From NCBI GenBank assembly GCA_013423325.1, contig BLJB01000124.1, positions 62,296-126,295 on the forward strand: a DNA stretch of 64,000 bases. The letters run 5' to 3'. The stretch comes from Usnea hakonensis (lineage: Eukaryota; Ascomycota; Lecanoromycetes; Lecanorales; Parmeliaceae). Below the pieces are notes generated by a model. The model ran no database searches, was not told where the DNA came from, and worked only from the letters and a program-made list of their open reading frames with translations. A program made the translations under genes and the position numbers. Of the stretch, positions 24,111 through 37,795 are shown piece by piece (the first letter of the stretch is position 1; each line of letters begins with the position of its first letter).

Positions 24111-25289
24111 TCAGCCAGCAACCTTCGCCGCATGACCTGATACGAGACCGAGACTTTTCGCTTCGGCGCTGACGACGTCCAAGATGTCGCTTTCGAGGTC
24201 CTTAGCTCCTTTTTTTGGCGACCACCCAAGCAGCTTGCGAGCTCGAAGGGCATGAAACTTTGAATTGGCTCCCCACAGCGCTGAGCCCCACCAAGCCAAA
24301 TCATCGGCCTCTGTTGCGGAGATCGACACGATTCCATCGGAGGGAAGCAAGCCTTGCTTGTGTGCAGCTTTCGCCACGGCCTTGGATATGGCCCCCCAGA
24401 TGTGCTCCCCGTTCTCCACGAGATAGTACCCTTCTTTTCCCCACGTAGCCTTCCCGCCTCCTTCAACCGCAGCTTCGACAAGCTTGACATAACAGTCACT
24501 AAGGTCATGAATATAGACGTTGGGACCAGAATTCTCCCCAGCTCCAACTTGGAAACCTTGCTTCTTCTCAAGTATGGACCTCGCCAGCTCTGGAATCTGG
24601 TGGCTTCTTGTATTTCCAGGCCCCCTCCCAAGTCCGTATATCGTGGGAGGACAGATGATTGCCGTCCTTACCTCAGGACCATCTGCGCTCATAATTTCTA
24701 TTTCATTCTTCCGATGTGGAGCGTGGTCAGGCAAAGAGGTAATTTCTCCAATACCGTCCCAGTCATTGTAGACTTTCGTGGACATTTCTCCGTAGGTCTT
24801 GAATTCGATGTCGGTAACGAAGAAAAGAGCATTACCGGATGTGTGAATGTAGAAGCCCGGTTTCCCTGACTTTCGGGCTGCAAGTCCTTTGGTGATAGCA
24901 TTTACCGCGTTCTCATTGTCGGCATTGGCGCAATCTAGTTGAGGAGGTACTGTCAGAGACTGATCCAGCTTTGAGGGCAAGACCAGTACACTGACGCACT
25001 GAGTACAATGTCTGCCTTCTGAGCCTCTAGCTCCAGTGTATTTCCGTCATCTAAAGTGCCATAGACAAGCCTAGCGTTCGCGTATTGGCTAGCGACCTGA
25101 GCACCTTTGTCGGAATTGCGGACGAGGCATGTTATTTCGTACTCGGGATGGGCATGAACGAGCGCCGCCAATGCATCACCACCAATGTATCCTGTTGCAC
25201 CGAGTCCGTATGAGCGTCAGTCTATGTATTGATAGTAAAAAATTAGATTCATCGAAATTCGGAGCTCACAGGAAGATCTGAGGTGCCAT
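24111..25289 (-). CDS. NAD-dependent epimerase/dehydratase-like protein, 5' end disrupted
   Basis: Extended SDR/NmrA-like Rossmann protein. Clear exons are 24934-24111 and 25000 back to about 25221, joined in phase by a 65-bp intron. They carry GATGYIGGDALAALVHAHP, EYEITCLVRNSDKGAQV, DIVLNCANADN, a long middle, and ICPPTIYGLGRGPGNTRS, the usual SDR substrate-loop region. A likely first exon (ATG at 25289, MAPQIFL, donor GTGAGC) precedes a 50-bp intron, but after the only available AG acceptor the frame of GATGYIGG has a TGA. Removing a 13-nt segment just before GGTGCAACAGG would restore the usual Rossmann start. So this is a frameshifted allele, an assembly error, or an unusual start that I cannot resolve. 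Shares a divergent promoter with THO2. Confidence 0.65.
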
Positions 25290-25833
25290 TGTTATCGGTG
25301 TCTTGTATATTATCGGGCCAGGATATTCAAGTCTCTTAAATGGCTTTGTCGCATGATACCTTCACGGATAAAGTAAGCCTATTTGGATCATAGGAGGAGG
25401 GAGAAGAGCTTCCCACAAGATGAAGGGAGGGTTTACCGGACTAGCTATGACACATGCATAAGTAGGTAAGGTAGAGTAAAGTAATGTAAGTACCTTATGC
25501 GGGCAATCAAGCATAAATCTTACGCGCTAGCAGCTTCGCGGCTAGACCCGAGACGACAATCTAAGAAGTGTGGAATGTCTCACAATGACTTAATACACTG
25601 AATGAATTCTGCAGCTTCAGTTCATCAAAACTTCAAAACTAATAGTCTTCCTTCTCATCACCATCCACAACATTGCTTCGTTCACGAGAGTCTACCATTC
25701 AAAAGAATTTCATCTCCCGCTCTGCCCTATCCATTTTCAACACACTGGAAGAGGCACCGTCAACGAACTGCTTGCTCATGGTGACTGCCACGAGCGACTT
25801 TTACGCTGAATAGCCCTTGCGGGCTTGGGCCAT
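25290..25833. other. Divergent promoter region, SDR-like gene (-) / THO2 (+)
   Basis: About 540 bp between divergent starts; CT-rich towards the THO2 side. No specific site identified. Confidence 0.5.
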
Positions 25834-28800
25834 ATGGCTCCGGGAGGTGGAGGAAAGAGGAAAAGAGGGGACAGGGTTCACTCGAACGAAGATAGAGAAG
25901 AAGGCTCACGGCCTTCACCCCATCGACCCGGCAACTTGTCATTAGGACAGCAAAGCAACCAGCACCAAATTCAACAGTCACAGAATTATGGTAGAGATCA
26001 ATACGATCAACGTGGTGGTGGCAGACGAAGAGGAAGCAGAGGAGGGCGTGGGGGCGGGCCTCAGCGCAGTCCCATGAACAGTCCGAACGCCATACCACTA
26101 CAGTCACGTCCGAATAACGCATCTCCAAGACCCACGTCGCCTTCTTTCCCATTGATTCAGCCTCAGGCGGAGCCGAAACAGGAACCCGCACCGCAACCTG
26201 CGGCAGCCAACATGGCAACCACACAGGTAGAACATCAGCAAAACAAGCCTGCAGCCTACTACTACGAATACGTTACTGAAGAGAAAACGGTAGCCTGGGC
26301 AGATCACGGACGGAAAGAGATCGTGGATATAGGTATCACAGCTCGCATCGCTCAGGATGCGCTGACTCTCGGTATCCTCTACCAGGAGCTGGTCAGGTCT
26401 GGTCTCGATGAACGAATCGGCGCAGCGGAAGCTGGGTCCATAATTAAAGATATTATTATGAAGGATGAGGAGAAAGAGAGGTCTGAGACAATCCTCGAAG
26501 GCATTCCTTTTGACGCAAGCTCGCTCTTCCTTGATTGCCTTTCGATCTTGACAGAGGCATCTCCTTCTATTGCGACGCCATCACTCAAGACCCTCGTCCT
26601 AGCTACCGGAATTCCTGCCCAACAGATGCGTCGTGAATTGGACAGCGCGCTTTTGGAAAACTTTGGAATGATACGCAACACGTTCGTTAGAGTCGGCATT
26701 CGAAATACAACCAACCTACTGTACCGGCAATCGAATTATAATCTACTTCGAGAAGAAACGGAGGGCTACTCGAAACTTATGACCGAGCTCTTTACTACCA
26801 GTAGCAATGAGCTACCGACTAGCGAAGTCGTCGAAGAAACCTTTGAGCGAGTCAAGGGAATGATTGGAGCTTTCGATCTTGATGTGGGAAGAGTTCTCGA
26901 CATCACACTTGATGTTTTTGCTGCGGTATTAGTCAAGCAATACCGATTCTTTGTCAAATATCTCCGCGCAAGCTCATGGTGGCCGCAAGAACACTACTTC
27001 AAATCAAATCCTACCGGACACACATTGAGTCCTCTACCGAAGTGGGCATTGCCAGGTGCATCTGGATGGGGACTGAGCGAAGAAGAGAAAGAAGATGTAG
27101 CGGCGGCAAAACTTGAGCGAGACAAAACCTTCTGGCAGAGATGCAAGGAAGTCGGAATGGGCGCCTACTTCGAGATTGGAGATCGCAGAGCACAAGGATC
27201 GGCCCTTGCAACAGCAACCACCAACAGCAGCACCAAGGACTCTGATCAAGATGACGAGGATCGTCGGTGGATCGAGATAACGAATACTTTGCCTCCTCCC
27301 GGCAATCAGGTTGCCGCTCAGGTGCTTGGATTCAAACTACGTTTCTACAGTTCCACTGCTCGTGATCCCAATGACGTACTCCCAGTCAATCTCATCTACC
27401 TGGCAGCATTGCTGATCAAGGTCGGCTTCATATCACTAAGAGATCTATACCCTCACATCTGGCCAGCAGACCCGGCAATGGAAGGTGTCAAGGATGAAAA
27501 AATGAAGGAAAAAGCCGAAAAGGAGAAGCTGAATCGTCCTGGAGGAGGCGCTGCTAATGCATTGATGGCCGCTGCGCCACTTCCAGATGACACTGTGGAC
27601 GGCAAAATGAAAGAGGCTGCAAGGTTACGTGAGCTTGAAGCAGTTCGAAGAAATGCAGCAAAGGTTGATCTTACAACGGAAAAATCAACAACAGCTACGC
27701 AGCCAGAAGAAAAAGGCGAAGAGCTTTCGGAGCCTTCTGAACAAAAAGTACAGTTGTTGAAAAGCCTTCTTTGCATTGGCGCTCTGCCTGAATCGCTTTA
27801 CATGCTTGGCCGCTTTCCCTGGCTTCCAGATGCTTTTCCAGAACTTCCCGAGCATATTCACCGGATACTGCATCACTCTCTCAACAAAGTCTACGAGTCT
27901 CTACGGCCCCTCAAAGACCAAACACATTTACGAGAACAGCAGAGAATACCGGACCCTGATCAAGCCGGAGTAGCAAAAGGAGAAGTCAAACTCATTGACG
28001 CACCGGCACGGAAGACCATGCGTTGGGCACAGTTGGATAAGGAGGATACGAACGAAGCCATTGACTACAAATTTTACTGGGACGACTGGGCCGACAACGT
28101 CCCCGTATGTCAGACAGTTGATGATGTTTTCGTTCTATGTTCCACGCTACTCAACTACACTGGAGTAAAGATAGGTCAAGATAGCTCGCTTCTGATCAAG
28201 CTAGCTCGAATTGGTAGTCACTCGTTAACATCAGATACCTCGGACTCAAACATGGCACGTTGGATTGACCTATCGAAACGAATCTTGGTGCCAGCTTTGT
28301 CTTTCACGAAGTGCAACCCCGGAGTGGTCAATGAAGTCTTCGAGCTAATTAAGAATTTCTCAACACCGACCCGATACAGCATCTACGCAGAGTGGTACCA
28401 GGGCCAGACTTCTCGATCTCCCGATATCAAGTCAGCCTTCGACCAAGCAAAAGCGGAAACAAAAGATGTCCTCAAGCGCATCAGCAAGACCACGATCAAG
28501 CCTATGGCGCGAGCTTTAGCAAAAGTTGCATATGCATCACCAGGGATTGTCTTTTCTGTCGCCATAGCTCAGCTCGAGTCTTATGAGAACATCGTTGACG
28601 CAGTGGTTGAATGCGCGCGGTACTTCACATACTTGGCATACGATGTGCTCACGTGGTCTCTTATGAGCGCTCTTGGAGGTACAGGAAGGAACAGGGTCCA
28701 GGCTGATGGCATGCTCACGAGCAAGTGGTTGGCAGCATTATCTTTGTTTGCTGGCAAGGTCTTCAAGCGCTATTCTGTCATGAACCCCACGCCCATTGTT

Positions 28801-31800
28801 CAATATGTTGCAGACCAGCTCCGCAGAGGCAACTCCACAGATCTGATTATACTTGAAGAAATCACCAAGTCCATGGCCGGCATTTTGTCCGACGCCAATC
28901 TCAATGACGCGCAAGTTTGGGCAATGGCCGGTCGGGACCATCTGCAAGCGCAGACCATACTGCAGTTGCATGATCGGCGGCACGAGTCAAAAGTTACTGC
29001 GAAACGACTCATGAAATCTTTGACGGATTCCAAAATGGCCGGCCAGATTGTAATCTCCTTAGCCCAGGAACGGCAGACAGGAATATTCAGAATAGAAGAG
29101 CAAGACGCCCATCCAAAATTGCTAGGCAATCTTTTCGACCAGCTTCACCGAATACTTACTCAATACATAGAACTCTTAAGAAGTAACATGTCCGTGACGG
29201 AATTCGACAATTACGTGCCGGGGGTGTCCGACCTTATTACTGCGTTTGGTATTGAACCAAGCGTTGCTTTTTGGATCAGCCGACCAAGCATTGAGGCCGC
29301 AATCGCTGATTTTGATGCGAAGCACGGAAAGCGAAACTCAGATGCCAAAAAGCCATCCATGAAAGAAATAAAAGCTGATGCGGCCAAGACAGAAGATGGA
29401 ATGCTGGGAGAAGAAGCCGTCTCTGTTGTAGCTAAGGTCGCTATAGAAGACCAAATGGACGTGTCCGCAGCAGCCATGAATGGAGATTCGGACAAAGAAA
29501 ATACTGATCTTGAGATGAGAGATGAGAATCATAGTACACCGGCAATTGTCTCTCCCTCTTCAGCTAAAGTAAGTCCTACTCAACGGCCGTGGCACCCAAT
29601 TCTGCAAGAACTCATGGAAGCCATCCGTCCAACCTTACCCGAAGAGACTTGGGAGTCGTTAAGTCGGCCCTTCTATGTGACTTTCTGGCAGCTGTCGCTT
29701 CCAGACATGCATGTTCCTCTGCCTAGTTACAACGATGAAAATAATCGATTAAAAAAGAAGATTTTAGCCATCAGCAGCGACCGATCGGACATCAGCATAC
29801 TGGGCACACAAAGAAAAGAAAAAGAAAAGAAAGCTTTGGGCGAACTGCAAGACCGCCTACGAGATGAATCCGGAACCTGCATACAAGTCTACCAACAGAT
29901 GAGAATGCGCCTTCAGAAAGAAAAGGAACACTGGTTTGCCGGGCTTTGGGGTAAATGGGATGCACTTAATGTTGCTTTGATTGAACACTGCTTCTTTCCA
30001 CGAATTGTGCTCTCACCAGTTGACGCCATGTATACATTCAAGATGTTAAAATATCTGCATTCGTCAGGAACAACCAACTTCAGGACAATGGGTGTATACG
30101 ACCAGTTTTTCAAGGAGAAAAGGCTGACATCTATGATGTTTTTATGCACTGCCAAGGAGGCTGAGTGCTTGGGTCGCTTCTTCAATGAAATCCTTCGAGA
30201 TCTCAGTCGATGGCATGGAGAAAAGTCGACCTTTGAGAGAGAGGCATTTGGTCTGAACAAGAATCTTCCTGGTTTCTCGAAAAAGATGACGATTGATAAG
30301 GGAATAGTTTCTTTCTATGAATACGAAGAGTTTCGCAGGGTACTTCTGAAGTGGCACCGAAACCTAAACGGCGCTTTGAAGAGCTGTATTGTCAGCGGCG
30401 AGTACATGCACATTCGAAATGCGATCAACATCCTCAACAATGTCCATCAATACTTCCCTGCTGTGAATTGGATGGGTCAAAGTCAGCTCACCAGCATTGG
30501 GGAGTTGAGTAAGTCGGAATCTCGAGAAGACTTGAAAGTCGCAGCAACATCTTTAATAGGTGCTCTAAAGAGACGAGAGAAAGATTGGGTGCTCCCGCAA
30601 GCTTTCAACTTGGTAGGAACTACCTCCCTTAAATCCACCGAGACAAAATCTAACATTGGAAAGACCGAAGGAGGCTCTGCAACCACCAACGGTGTCAGAT
30701 CTACATCAGCGAAACCATCTACGCCCCGTCCTGAAAGCGATACAGCTAGAACCTTGAACCCCGAGGCACCCGAATTCCAGCCAAGTCCACACCCGGTGTA
30801 AGTCCCCACTTTACCAGGGGTTTCTTCATCACAGATTGCTGATTTATCGCTTCAGCGTGAATGGCGCACCGAAAATGATCAGGACAGCGTCTGGGAAGCT
30901 AGAAGTCGAAGATGGCGAAATCGAAGACGCTAAAATGACAGACGATCCGGTCAACGAGGGTAAAAGCTCGGTCGCCCAGCAGCCATCGAGACTTGGCTTA
31001 CCAGACGTCGCAAAAGCACCAGCCATTTCTGCGCCTTCTGTCGAGACACCGAAGCGCTCGGATGTCTCGCGAAAGGATTCTCCAGCTCCAACTGCGAATC
31101 CATCCTTGAGACCTTCTGCGAATACATCATTAGCACTCACAAAACCGGAGAATAGACCGACGGTACCTTCTGTCCAATCTTCGATTCCTAGCCGACCAGA
31201 TTTGAGTCGCAATGCATCTTCCAACACCGCAGGTGCGTCTGTTCAGCATGGCCTTCCTAACAAGCCCGAGGCGAACATATCGAGGGCCGGAGACCATCGC
31301 TTGCCGCCACGAGCCGACGGGCGTGTCCTCCATGACCATGTAAGGGAGCCTCGCTTTCCTGAGCGGGGAGGACTTGACAGGCCTAGGGACGTACGTGACA
31401 GAGGATCGGAGCGATATGCCTCGGGATCTTACACCCAAAGTCACGAGAGAGCAAACGAGCGGACATCACTACTTGACAGAGACCGCATGGATCCACGCCA
31501 CAGCAATGAAAAGGCGCCTCCTACTCGAGATGCTGTTGATGACCGACACAATGGATCGCATGTTAGGGATGCGAGACAGCTACCTCGCGATGACAGAATG
31601 GACCGATCTTCAAATGACCACCTATTCAGTGAACAGCAAAATAACCGCCGAGACGTAACTATCCCGACGCAAAGCTTGAGGGATACCGCGATGCCACCAC
31701 CACGGTCGACCATTCCTCAACACCCCGACAGAGCCGCTCTTATTCAAGGCAACCAGAGTTCTGGACGAGCGTTAAACAGTAGCAACCCTCCTGACCGCCG

Positions 31801-33373
31801 CTCGGAAGCCCCAAGACATGACAGCCACTCCCATCCCGGACGAAGCTCCAGGGGACCATCGCCAAAGCGTGATGATGATCGTCGCATCCCTAGAGACGAT
31901 GTCCTCCGAGAAGAACGACCGGCAATGGATGGTCGCCGCCTGGTCGATGACCCTTCGCATCTTGCTCAGCCACGATATGAAGAGTCTCACGCCCCAACGG
32001 GTCCACGGACAGGTCGTCCTCCCAGTGCTTTAGCAATCAACCCACCTGATCGGTTCAGAGACGCTATCGATCCCAGTCATGGACGTTTGAGCCATGATTC
32101 AACCAACAACAGTAGACAATCTGAATCACAATATGGAAGGCTCAATTCAAGCGCTGACATACCATCTGGTCCAAGGCTAGCAAATGGAAATCATCCACCC
32201 CCAAACCGGGGTGTTCGAAATGCCAGTGCGCCACAACCGCACATCAACACTCAGCAACCTGTGCTTGTCTCGCAAAACCCTACTCCAACCGCTGCAGTAC
32301 AGGACCGGCAGACGCCGAGTGGACCATCAATGAGAGGGTCACCCCGTAAGCCACCTCCGTTCACCCAACCAGTGTCAACATCATCAGCGCCTCCAACACC
32401 AGCAGCTCAAAGTCCAGAAACAGCCGGTATACATCCCGATCGTCTAAAAGCAATTCAAGGGTCAGGCGTGGCTCCTACAGAGAATGCGCCTGCAAACCGA
32501 GGGCCAAGGCAAGCTCCGCCACCTGTGACGATGCCTGCGCCGGGCCCACCGAGAGGCCCCAACAATCAAGTCTCCAGTCCAATCGGACAATCTCCGACAA
32601 TTCGTGGTCCACCTACAGGTCCATCCTTCCCGAACGATAGGAATAGAGATAAGCGCTTTGCGGGTATACAAAACGTACTTCAGCAAGCAGGATCACCAGC
32701 GGTACCCGAGAGGTCAGGTCAAGGAGCGAGCATTCGTGGTAGAGGCGGTCGCGCCAATAATGTCAGCATGTCATCTCCAATCACACCTGGTCCGCCTATC
32801 CAAAGTTTGTCAAGGCAGGATGGTCCTAACCGGGGCGATCTCTTTGCTGGAAGACCAAACAGCATGCCGAACCCACAGCAAAATGAGGGAGATACGGGCT
32901 ACGAGCGTGGGAGTAGGCGTGGAGGTCCGCGGGATGACGGAGACCGCCGCTCGGGCAGACACCGAAGCCGTTCGCCCAAGGACAGAATGCTTGTTGCGTC
33001 AGTGCGATCACGCGAGGACGAAGCGATGTACGGTAGAGACGGAACAGCTGAGCGACCTAGACAAAATGACGTACAGCTTGAAAGAGACTTGCGAGGAGGC
33101 GGTGGTCAAGCTGAGAGAAACATTCGCGGAGGGGCTGGTCCAGATAGGAGAGACTCGCGGGCCGATGAAGCTCCGAGAGAGACGAGAAGGTCTGGCCGAG
33201 ACGAAGGGCAGTATCGAGAGCGGAGAGGAGAGCTTGATCCGAGAGATGGAGGTGATCGCCGAGATGGGAGGGAGAGAAGAGAGGGCGGTGGGAGCGGAAG
33301 AAAGCGCGGACGAGGCGGCGATGATGGCCAGGGAGATCGAGGCTTTACAGATAACAAAAGGCCACGGAGATGA
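25834..33373 (+). CDS. THO2: THO complex subunit 2
   Basis: Largest subunit of THO/TREX, which couples transcription elongation to mRNA packaging and nuclear export. Two exons (25834-30797, 30856-33373; 58-bp intron) give about 2493 aa, normal for filamentous-fungal Tho2. A short basic, Gly/Arg-rich N-terminus is followed by a long alpha-helical body and a conserved block near residue 1270. There PEETWESLSRPFYVTFWQLS and LPDMHVPLPSY match THOC2, followed by CFFPRIVLSPVDAMYTFKML and FRTMGVYDQFF. The second exon is disordered and ends in dense RD/RE/GG repeats with KRPRR at the end, a likely RNA-binding tail. The TTG-initiated extension before 25834 is ignored because ATG at 25834 opens the conserved frame. 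Confidence 0.95.
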
Positions 33374-34445
33374 TATTCTGGAGTAATGGAGCATTACGGA
33401 CAATGTAACATCAAAGCATCTTTGACAATAGCGGGGTTTATTTTCCATTTGGACGCTTGGTCGTTCTCGAACAATCACCGTTAGCTTCAGCAATGCCGTA
33501 GGATGGCGCTCCGGAAAAGACCTGGCTGCACAAATGACAGAAGCTTTCGAATATAGGGAGATATCCTCGGTGTGAGGATTCTGGATTAAGGTTGTGGGGA
33601 GTGTGGAGCAATCATGTCGAAAGGCATGGGTTCCAATCCAAACAAGGATCAAATTGATCCCGATGGCTGAGGATTAGGCCTACCTGGTTTGGTCAATGTC
33701 ACAGGTAGATTATATAAGATTAGATTATGTTAAGCTTTCAAGACTACCGGTTTCCTTGTAGAGGCATTTGTGGGACGAGTGGTAGAAGTTTGAAAAAAAG
33801 TCTTTTAGATCTTCAGTTCGAGACTCTTGGCCTTGAGTTGGACAAGGAATAAGCATGAGCCTACCAGGGACTCCAGCGACGGAAAGAGGAGACGATAGAA
33901 GCGATCCAACGACGGGCTGAGCCTTGTTTCGCGCGTTTTAATATGCGATTGGTAGTGATTGTCCTCAGAGGCTCAATGCAAGTCAGTACTACCTGTTTAC
34001 TGTTTAGTAATGTTTAGTTCCCCTTTTAGCATCGTGTTGGAATTTTTTGCATTTCGTGCATTTTGCAACTGCGGAGAGGTACGGAGTAGAGAGGGAAGCC
34101 TCTTTTTTCAAGATGAGAGATTCTACAACTTTACTCACTTATCTTCATTCTTCTTACGCACGACTTCACCACTCTTATTAAAGTACTCTTTCTGATCATA
34201 ATTGTAATACTACTCATATACATAATTCACATATAAGAATCTCACCAAAGACCCCCAACCGTGGTCAAAGCCCTGACGCCGCAATTTAGAGTACTCCGTA
34301 CTCGTTACAGCTTCGCCCACGCTCCCAACTGCTGTCTGCTGTGCATTAGAGGCACAGTGGCCACTCAATAATCATTTGGAGAACAAAAACTGTTTCATCC
34401 GTCTGATTTTGACGATACCTTGCCTGAAATCACAAATCATTCATC
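33374..34445. other. Intergenic region THO2 / disordered hypothetical protein
   Basis: Holds THO2 3' UTR and the next promoter. Short ORFs only. No tRNA confirmed. Confidence 0.5.
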
Positions 34446-37294
34446 ATGGGCATCACCAGTCGAAAGTTTTCCTTCTCTTCGCTGCGCATTGTAAGCAAAC
34501 TCTCGATCTCAAAGTCTGCAGGAAGGCCAGAATCGACCCCGCACATGTACCTGCAGATCTCATGTATCCCTTTAATCGCCTCACTTTCTTACTCTTCTCC
34601 AATTCTGCATTCGACAAGGCTCTCGTTGTGGACTTCAGCTGATTGGCTTTGTAGAAAACTTCTACACAGGCGGCAGAAGCACCCACAGATTATGACATCG
34701 ATACATCTCCACCTTATAGCCCAACAGAGTCCGAGATGGAGCGACCGAGTATACAATCACACATCTTGATCGACTTGCGTCATGCATGTGCTATCATCGT
34801 CAACGAAACCAACCCTCCGGAACCAGAGGAGGAGCCAGATCATCGAGAAACTCTGAGGAGATTCGAGGAGGAGCGAAAGGCCAGACATGCTGCTCAAGCT
34901 CGTCTCGCAAAACCACAAAAAGTTGACGTCAAGTCACAACAGGCAGCTGTAAATCGCGCCGAGCAACGTCAGAACGACAAAGCGCAAAAGGGACATCTGC
35001 GCAAAGCAGAGGCAGAAGCTAAAAAGGAGAACACGAAGAAAGTGGAGTCTCGAATGGTGGGGATCCGGAAAGAACAGTCTCAGACTCAGCAATCAGAGAA
35101 TCAACGCGACCATCCTCGAACGGAAAAAGCTACAAAATATGAGACCCGCAGACCTCGCGAGGACATTCCGTTGTTTGGACCTGAAGGCGCGGCTTCTTAC
35201 ACCAGTGCCATACCCAAAACTGCAAGCTGCGAGGCTCTACACGGCCAGCGGAGACCTTCGGAGACTGGAAGCGCCGCGAGGATAGAGTTCCTCCCTCCGG
35301 TCCATGCAACCATAGTCAACAATAGTCGACCTAGACCGAAAGAGCCCCTAGAGCCGCTTGAGCCAGTCAATACCGAAGTTTCCAGCAGCGCCAAAGGCAA
35401 GCAAAGAGAATCTGATCTCATCGAGCTATCACCGGTAGCCACAACTAGCAACTTCAAGGGCAAGCAAAGGCAGCTGGACGGATCGAAGGAGCCCACATAT
35501 ACACCAATTTCCGACGGCCTCAAGGCCACGCTGAAGCAGATGGAGGCACCTGTTCAGCCAACACGCACATTGTCAAACAACACCAAGGGAAAGCAGAAGG
35601 AGATGGAATCACTGATGGATCGGATTGATCCAAAGCCCCCACAAATCTCAACAACCAGCAGTTCTCGGCGCAAGGAGAGAGAGGTGGATGACTCTACACT
35701 CAGCCACATACGTGAGAGTCTCCACATCCGCCCAAAAACTTCAGCTGCTGCTTGTATAGACTACAGTGGTGCGTCAGGTGAATCAAGCAAATCAACCTCC
35801 CGCTCGTATACCGACTACGACAACAAATTTCCACGGCCCACTTCGACTGCAGCAACTTCAGCAGCCCTTACGCCTGGTGACGACAAAAACCCTCCCTCAT
35901 TCGACCACAATAGGCGCCCATCATATGGCTCGTCGAACCGTAGACGTCCATCTGATGAATCTCACCAGAGCGAAGAAAGCGAACAAGTCAAGCTTTGGAG
36001 ACAAAAGAAGCTCCTGATACAACAGGCGGAGGATAGGTATTACAACAGTGGACGTGCGGCCAGACCAGGCAGCCGCGCATCCAAAAGGTCGAGGTCCAAA
36101 CTTTCTTTGAGGGAGGACAACGACTCCGAATACGAACGGCCCTTGAGTAGGGCCAGCAGTATAGGGAGCAGTATTGCCTCTGGAATCAGCAACTATATCA
36201 GACCTCGGGCAAGCAGTGACAGTATGCGGTCTGGGTTTTCCAATGAATCCGGGCTCTCGCGGTCTAGTAGCCGAAGTAGCAGCGTTGGCCGACGCGGCAG
36301 TTGGTGGAAAGGAAGTGGCCTGCGCAGAAAGGGCAGCTGGAGCTCCTTCCGCAGCGCCAGGCCTGAGGAAGAGGAGCCCAAGAAGCTTAGGAAAAACGGA
36401 GGACCTAACCTCAACAGGCCGCTACCCGCGTTGCCAGGTTTAGATCAATATAAAGAGGCTAAGACGCATATTGGACAGCTTATGAAGTCTGGCGGCCGTG
36501 GGCGTAGGGCACATAAGGAAAAGGAAGTGTCGGGTGCGAATCCTTACGCTCAAGACCAAATGCGCGGCCACGTGAAGAAAGATTCAATTTCCGCACCTAT
36601 CGTCTCCAATGATGGCATAGAACGCACCCTACACCGCTATCGTGGCGCGTCTATCGAAAATCTATGTGGCCCTAAAGATGTCTCCAAACGGCCCTCTGTC
36701 AACAATATGCAATCAGAATCTCCCTACGTGAGCCCCATTTCGCAAAAACGACAAGATAATCCTTTTGGTAGGCCGGAATCTCCGTATTCTCGGTCTCATA
36801 CACGGCAAGAAGATCCTGACGGTGCCATTCACCTGAGGCGGCCAGATTCACCTCTTCGAAAGGGCCGCACGAAATCAGAAGAAGCATATTCTCGCTCGCA
36901 AGACCGATGTCAGGCACAATCCCCATGTGACGACGTTCGCTACGAAAGCTGTGAGGAAAGCATGAAGAAAGCCGCTAGGCCTCGTGCGTTGTCCAATCAA
37001 ACTAGCTCGTCAAAGAGCAAATTGCAGAAGCAGCCGCCACCCATGATTCGGGGGCCAAGTTACCAGAAAGAGATGGAAACGGGTAGCTTCCCTAGGCCTA
37101 TGGAAGTGAATAGGGATGCTAATGTGTATGCAAATGTTTTGAACACGCCTGGTGTGACTGTGCTGGAAAATACGAAAAAGGGAAAGAAGATGGAAGAGGT
37201 GGGAGAGTGGGAGAGAAAAGGCGGCGCGAAGGGAAGGTTGGGAAGGATGTTTGGGAGGAAAGAGAGTGCAGGAAGAGTTGTGACTGCGAATTGA
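34446..37294 (+). CDS. Large disordered, Ser/Arg-rich hypothetical protein
   Basis: A tiny first exon (34446-34490, MGITSRKFSFSSLRI) joins in phase over a 179-bp intron to 34670-37294, giving about 889 aa. There is no membrane segment or known fold. A charged, probably coiled segment (RRFEEERKARHAAQARL) lies near residue 60. A loosely repeated motif KGKQRE / KGKQRQ / KGKQKE plus the variant RRKERE occurs four times between about residues 225 and 325. A Ser/Arg-rich block near 460-540 contains SRSSSRSSSVGRRGSWWKGS, and the C-terminus is basic. Composition suggests a phosphorylated scaffold or regulatory protein, but this is inference and I do not recognise the family. The start was chosen because the second exon lacks an upstream ATG in a suitable position and the donor/acceptor pair is in phase. 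Confidence 0.7.
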
Positions 37295-37795
37295 TGGGGT
37301 GGGGAGACGACACGAGGAAAGGCATTTGGATGATATCTCATTATCTTTTTTGGAGGCTTGCGCAGTTTGCATTTAATATTGGGCATCTTGGTTATCGTTC
37401 TGCTGCTTCACTTGAGTAATGTTTGTCATGTCTCTTGCATTTCGGAAAAGGGGGAGGCTCCTTGGGCATGCTGTTGGGAAGCATTTTATCAAAATGCATC
37501 TATCCCAGGAGCTGGCTGGCCATACCTTGGCTTCATGTACTTTGGTAGCCAGTGACTCTTGATACAAGCTTAATAATATTAATTCTATACTGATACTAGA
37601 TACGTCCGAGCTCGAATGTTTCGTTGCAGTACTTCGTATACATTTTAATACCTTAGCTCTTGCTCGAATGGTAGGACTGACACGAACACATTTTAGGCCT
37701 AGCGCCAGGGCTTCATTATCGCTTCCACTTCAGTCTTGATAACGATAAACATACCCTGCCGGCAGCTCTGGTATTCTTACTTATTTACGACAGCC
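37295..37795. other. Intergenic region
   Basis: Short ORFs without support; 3' UTR of the disordered protein gene and promoter of the enoyl-CoA gene. Confidence 0.5.

Noticed and set aside
32604..33386. 260-codon ORF overlapping the THO2 C-terminus in another + frame
   Set aside because: It arises from the repetitive Arg/Gly/Asp-rich coding text of THO2; no independent start context or motif.
33795..33850. tRNA-like B-box (GTTCGAGACT)
   Set aside because: No matching A-box or acceptor-stem pairing could be found.
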